A DNA stretch of 7,842 nucleotides from Candidatus Eiseniibacteriota bacterium (GTDB lineage: Bacteria > Arandabacterota > Arandabacteria > Arandabacterales > Arandabacteraceae). The stretch lies in contig JAUXGG010000062.1 in assembly GCA_030622265.1 (NCBI GenBank), positions 1 to 7,842 on the forward strand. Direction: 5' to 3'. The notes under the pieces were generated by a model. It worked only from the letters and a program-made list of their open reading frames with translations. It searched no databases and was not told where the DNA came from. Positions 5,359 through 7,842 of the stretch are shown piece by piece (positions within the stretch are counted from its first letter, which is position 1; every line of letters starts with the position of its first letter). The translations under genes and the position numbers were made by a program.

Positions 5359-6128
5359 CTATCAAGTCCATTTGTAAGGTTTGTGGTAGGCGGGCCAGGC
5401 GTCGCTGTCCGGCCATAGAGGCTTACATCTGCACACGTTGCTGTGGTTCCAAGAGAGGAACTGACTTCGGATGCCCTGTGGATTGTGAGTTCTACCCCTT
5501 TGGTATCGCCGGTTATAACTTGTGGTTGAATCTGAATGACGCCCTGGCACTCAAGATAGCCAGGCGGGTCATGAGTGGGGTAGGCGAGTTTCAGTTCCAA
5601 TCGGTCCTGAACTGCTTTCCCGCTGGTGGGGCATCCAGTCGGGAGGATCGGGGTGGATCAGCCTATCTGGCGGTTCTTCATTGCCTCCTTGTTGAACGGG
5701 ATGGTGACGGGAAGACCCTGGCCAACAGGTGGGAGGCCGATGGCTGGGCCGGATTGAGGCCGGATGAGGCCTTGATGATGGAGTATCAGAGCCGGGCGTT
5801 CGTCACTGTCACTGAGATTCAAAGAGTGGTGGATCATCAGAGAACGGAGTGCATTGATATATTCGATGCCGAGAGGACGCCGTTTATCATCGTTGACAGG
5901 TCACTTGCCGGACGGGCAGCGAGGTTCAGCAGGATCCTCGGCTGGCTGACTCACTACCCACATTTCAGCAAGCTCGGGCAGTTCTGCCATGAGGTGCCCC
6001 AGCTGGTGTATCAGGAGTTCCTTGATCTCATCCGGCTTTCTCTGCCAGAAGCCATGCAGGGGCCCAGTGCAAGGCCACTTGCCGCGGCATCTCTCCCGCC
6101 GTTTCCGGCTGAAGGACAATCACATTGA
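5355..6128 (+). CDS. Uncharacterised Cys-rich N-terminal (zinc-binding-like) protein
   Basis: The protein has 257 aa from the ATG at 5355. This start was chosen because AGGGGGT lies about 5 nt upstream; a GTG at 5322 in the same frame has no such support. The N-terminus has C7, C10, C18, C26, C29, C30, C40 and C44 (CKVCGRRARRRCPA, ICTRCCGSKRG, CPVDC), a compact metal-binding knuckle that very likely holds zinc. The middle (about 50-205) is alpha/beta with FIIVDRSLAGRAARF and a Trp/His-rich LGWLTHYPHFS. No catalytic motif is recognised, and the function is unknown. The last roughly 30 residues (SLPEAMQG to GQSH) are encoded antisense to the ATPase gene and look low-complexity (Ala/Pro rich). 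The true C-terminus may therefore have been replaced when the ATPase gene arrived. I rate it a real gene because of its Cys pattern and ribosome binding site. Confidence 0.68.
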   Translation: MTIKSICKVCGRRARRRCPAIEAYICTRCCGSKRGTDFGCPVDCEFYPFGIAGYNLWLNLNDALALKIARRVMSGVGEFQFQSVLNCFPAGGASSREDRGGSAYLAVLHCLLVERDGDGKTLANRWEADGWAGLRPDEALMMEYQSRAFVTVTEIQRVVDHQRTECIDIFDAERTPFIIVDRSLAGRAARFSRILGWLTHYPHFSKLGQFCHEVPQLVYQEFLDLIRLSLPEAMQGPSARPLAAASLPPFPAEGQSH

Positions 6129-7341
6129 GACCTGCTCTCGGATGTTCCCTTGCAGCCTGCATGAGGGCACGGACCTCCCGCTCGCGGGTAGCAGGCGAAT
6201 CCAGGTCGGCACAGACCTGCAGGAGCTCCTGCCTGCCACCCGGATAGTGGGCCAGGAAGTCAACCTCGAATCCATCCTGCGTGCGCACATAGGCTATCTC
6301 GGCACCGCGCCGCTCGAGCTCCAGGTACACGAGGGATTCGAGAGCGTGCCCCCGGCCGGCCCCGCCTGAGCGGTCGAACACCGGGATCAGTCCCGGATCG
6401 ACCGGATAGGCTTTGCGTGGGTTTACCATCCGCCGCCGCTCGGATCTGGACGCAAGCGAAACCGTTCTTATGAGGAAAGCATCCTCCAGCCATGCCAGAT
6501 AGGAGTGGAGCGTGTCTTTGCCGATCGAGATGCCCTGGGATTTCAGATCCTTGTGAAACTTATTGACGCTGAAAGATCCCGCGGGGTTGGCCAGCAAGTG
6601 TCGCGCCATCCAACGAAGCGCCACAGGCTGTGAGACACCGTGGCGCTCCACCACGTCCCGGAGGAGCGCTACATCAACATAACCTCGCAGCAGCTCGAAG
6701 CGGTCCCGGACAATGAGACCCTGCGCCTCTGGAAAGCCACCCTCGGTGAGGTATTCCCGGAACGCCTTGTCCAGGGCGGACCTGCCTGCTTTGGGAAGCC
6801 GCCGTGGGTCACGCTCGGGTTCGCGCCCGGAATGCCGCAGATACTCACGGAAACTGAAAGGATGAACCAGCACCTCCATCGCCCGCCCCCGCATGCTTGT
6901 GGCTACCTCGCGGCTCAACAGGCGCGCTGATGAACCGGAGAGAAACAGCTCGATCCGCTCGGTGTCAAGTAGCCTGCGCGCGAAAGCCTCCCAATTGGGC
7001 ACATTCTGAATCTCGTCCAGAAGGAAGACGGCACGTTTTCGGTCGCGCCACTCAGGGTACAGGCGATAGTATTCCTCCACCACAAGCCCCAGGTCACGTC
7101 CGGTGATACCCGCAAGACGCTCATCCTCGAGGCTGAAATAGAGTAGACCCTGTCGCGCATTTCCCCTGGCCAAACGATCAGCTACCACCTGCCAGAGAAA
7201 CGTCGTTTTGCCTGTGCGCCGCATCCCTATTACTGCGACGGCTTTGCCGCGCACCCCCGGCAGGCGGATGTCCCGGCGCGTAAACTCAGGCAGCGGTGCC
7301 GCCAGGGAGTCCACGATTTTCTGTCGGATCAGTTCTCGCAT
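6028..7341 (-). CDS. AAA (AAA_14) ATPase with DUF4143 domain
   Basis: The protein has 437 aa from the ATG at 7341. Seen here (numbered from that start): Walker A GMRRTGKTT at 39-47, Walker B VFLLDEIQN at 105-113, sensor-like LFLSGSSARLLS at 132-143, a helical winged-helix-like section with YLTEGGFPEA and SYLAWLEDAFLI, and a DUF4143 end with HALESLVYLELERRG and EVDFLAHY. The family resembles archaeal-type STAND/AAA ATPases with a PD-(D/E)xK-like C-terminal domain. Here the E-x-D part remains (EVDF), but the strand that would carry the catalytic Lys reads LLQVCADL, so nuclease activity is doubtful. The cellular role of the family is not established. It is monocistronic and convergent with the Cys-rich gene, overlapping it by 101 bp. 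The family-like VALHWAPAWLL ending argues that this gene owns the overlap. An upstream in-frame ATG (7362) is rejected because it overlaps the -10 box. Confidence 0.9.
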   Translation of the reverse strand: MRELIRQKIVDSLAAPLPEFTRRDIRLPGVRGKAVAVIGMRRTGKTTFLWQVVADRLARGNARQGLLYFSLEDERLAGITGRDLGLVVEEYYRLYPEWRDRKRAVFLLDEIQNVPNWEAFARRLLDTERIELFLSGSSARLLSREVATSMRGRAMEVLVHPFSFREYLRHSGREPERDPRRLPKAGRSALDKAFREYLTEGGFPEAQGLIVRDRFELLRGYVDVALLRDVVERHGVSQPVALRWMARHLLANPAGSFSVNKFHKDLKSQGISIGKDTLHSYLAWLEDAFLIRTVSLASRSERRRMVNPRKAYPVDPGLIPVFDRSGGAGRGHALESLVYLELERRGAEIAYVRTQDGFEVDFLAHYPGGRQELLQVCADLDSPATREREVRALMQAAREHPRAGLNVIVLQPETAGEMPRQVALHWAPAWLLAEKAG

Positions 7342-7343
7342 TT

Positions 7344-7353
7344 GTCCTTCCTT
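7344..7353 (-). promoter_or_regulatory. Ribosome binding site deciding the ATPase start
   Basis: On the minus strand AAGGAAGGAC ends 2 nt before the ATG at 7341-7339; its first AAGGA sits 7 nt from that ATG. The alternative upstream ATG (7362-7360) has no purine-rich sequence at the right distance. Confidence 0.65.
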
Positions 7354-7360
7354 CACGGAC

Positions 7361-7389
7361 ATTATCGACCATATTTGTCCGTGTGTAAA
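7361..7389 (-). promoter_or_regulatory. Promoter of the ATPase gene
   Basis: On the minus strand TTTACA (7389-7384, five of six) and GATAAT (7366-7361, five of six) are separated by exactly 17 bp. Transcription would start near 7354, giving a leader of only about 10-15 nt before the ATG at 7341. The GATAAT contains the AT of the discarded upstream ATG. Confidence 0.68.
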
Positions 7390-7403
7390 GGATAAATATG
7401 TCG
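7366..7403. promoter_or_regulatory. Long inverted repeat (operator-like) over the ATPase promoter
   Basis: CGACCATATTTGTCC (7366-7380) is the near-perfect inverse of GGATAAATATGTCG (7390-7403), differing by one base change and one single-base gap, around a 9-bp centre that holds most of the -35 box. The repeat spans from the edge of the -10 box past the -35 box, so a bound dimer would block polymerase. An extra ATTTGTCC half-site recurs at 7340-7347, 33 bp from the one at 7373-7380. The binding protein is unknown; autoregulation by the ATPase is only one possibility. Confidence 0.6.
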
Positions 7404-7640
7404 AATCCCACCGGAGGGTCGGCCAGCAACTGACGATTGCCCTCAGCCAAAAGGGGATGCGGGCCTGACCGGACTGCCATTCTGGAGTTGCCCCGGTCCG
7501 ACGGACAGGTTACTACTTCCGCAGAGAAAAGAGTCCCTTATGCCGGATTCTCAGGTGCCGGTCGTGATGCCGCCACTGAGGTCATGCGGCTTGGGAATGA
7601 GCCGCTTTCCTTCCCTTTGTGACCTTCTCACCCGCAGTAG
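7404..7640. other. Gap without a recognisable gene
   Basis: Open frames exist here on both strands but none has a ribosome binding site, a known motif or a family-like composition. I see nothing further that can be supported between the ATPase operator and the transposase relic. Confidence 0.4.
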
Positions 7641-7823
7641 CCGCATGTACCTACCTGGGGAGAGTTCACGACAGGCAGGTATTCGCTTGGGTCGGCCTCC
7701 ATATCCCACGACGCTCAGAAGTACCAGATACTGCCTGACCGGTATCGGGCCAACTACTCCAGGGTATGGGTAGAGGTCCGGGAGCATCTCAACGGCAAGA
7801 TGTCAGTGCTCTACAAAGGATAG
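7641..7823 (+). pseudogene. Transposase C-terminal remnant (probably ISNCY/IS1202-like)
   Basis: A plus-strand frame open from 7641 (after TAG at 7638-7640) ends with a stop at 7821-7823. Its last part reads SISHDAQKYQILPD, then SRVWVEVREHLNGKMSVLYKG. This order, a beta strand ending in YQI followed by a V-x-V-x-E-x-L-x-G segment and Y-K-G, is typical of the beta-barrel end of ISNCY/IS1202-type integrase-core transposases. The catalytic core is missing: upstream of about 7680 the frame loses similarity and soon meets a stop. There is no start codon with a ribosome binding site. The family name is from recognition of the tail and is less certain than the statement that it is a transposase end. 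Confidence 0.55.
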
Positions 7824-7842
7824 GAAACTCAGGCACAGGAAG

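Noticed and set aside
7463..7742. Ten-base direct repeat GCCTGACCGG at 7463-7472 and 7733-7742
   Set aside because: It is short, GC-rich and has no supporting structure at either site; it is compatible with chance in this base composition.
1..7842. CRISPR array, tRNA or rRNA genes
   Set aside because: No regularly spaced identical repeats, no cloverleaf-like segment and no conserved rRNA stretches were seen on reading both strands. A short tRNA relic cannot be fully excluded by eye.

Overview
The window is a GC-rich bacterial accessory region built from mobile-element debris plus three self-contained gene modules. No rRNA, tRNA or CRISPR array is visible. The organism cannot be named from sequence alone. 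The only weak taxonomic hint is the 343-aa secreted protein (jelly-roll plus PPC-like domains), which ends in TWGSVKTLYR. From memory, similar tails occur in uncultivated FCB-related candidate phyla, so treat this as a hint only.

Layout from left to right. Positions 92-1804 (minus) hold the C-terminal four fifths of a large serine recombinase without its catalytic N-terminus. Its 5' end is fused head-to-head, near 1745-1750, to a 5'-truncated IS3-family transposase (1750-2127, plus) whose right terminus is at about 2210. Positions 2391-3422 (minus) encode the secreted protein, with a strong ribosome binding site, a candidate promoter and a downstream hairpin terminator. At 3857-3970 lies a second, diverged copy of the last 35 codons of a recombinase gene. 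It is in the same orientation as the first and collinear with it at an offset of 3770 bp, so two recombinase-gene tails bracket the left half of the window.

Positions 4060-4973 (minus) are a complete Xre-RES type II toxin-antitoxin operon, antitoxin first, with start and stop codons overlapping by one base. It has a near-consensus promoter with two GACA-NN-TGTC palindromes 21 bp apart. Positions 5194-6128 (plus) carry a small ORF overlapping by ATGA an uncharacterised Cys-rich (zinc-binding-like) protein. The 3' end of that gene overlaps the 3' end of a convergent AAA/DUF4143 ATPase gene (6028-7341, minus) by 101 bp. The ATPase has its own promoter (TTTACA-17-GATAAT) embedded in a long inverted repeat, which moves its start to the second ATG. 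At the right edge (about 7641-7823, plus) is the C-terminal remnant of another transposase, probably ISNCY/IS1202-like.

Taken together, the window looks like a graveyard and landing zone for mobile DNA. The recombinase and transposases are broken. The toxin-antitoxin pair and the ATPase look intact and individually regulated. I see no multi-gene defence system. The most informative signals are the regulatory architectures at 5053-5091 and 7361-7403, the duplicated recombinase tail, and the convergent overlap at 6028-6128.
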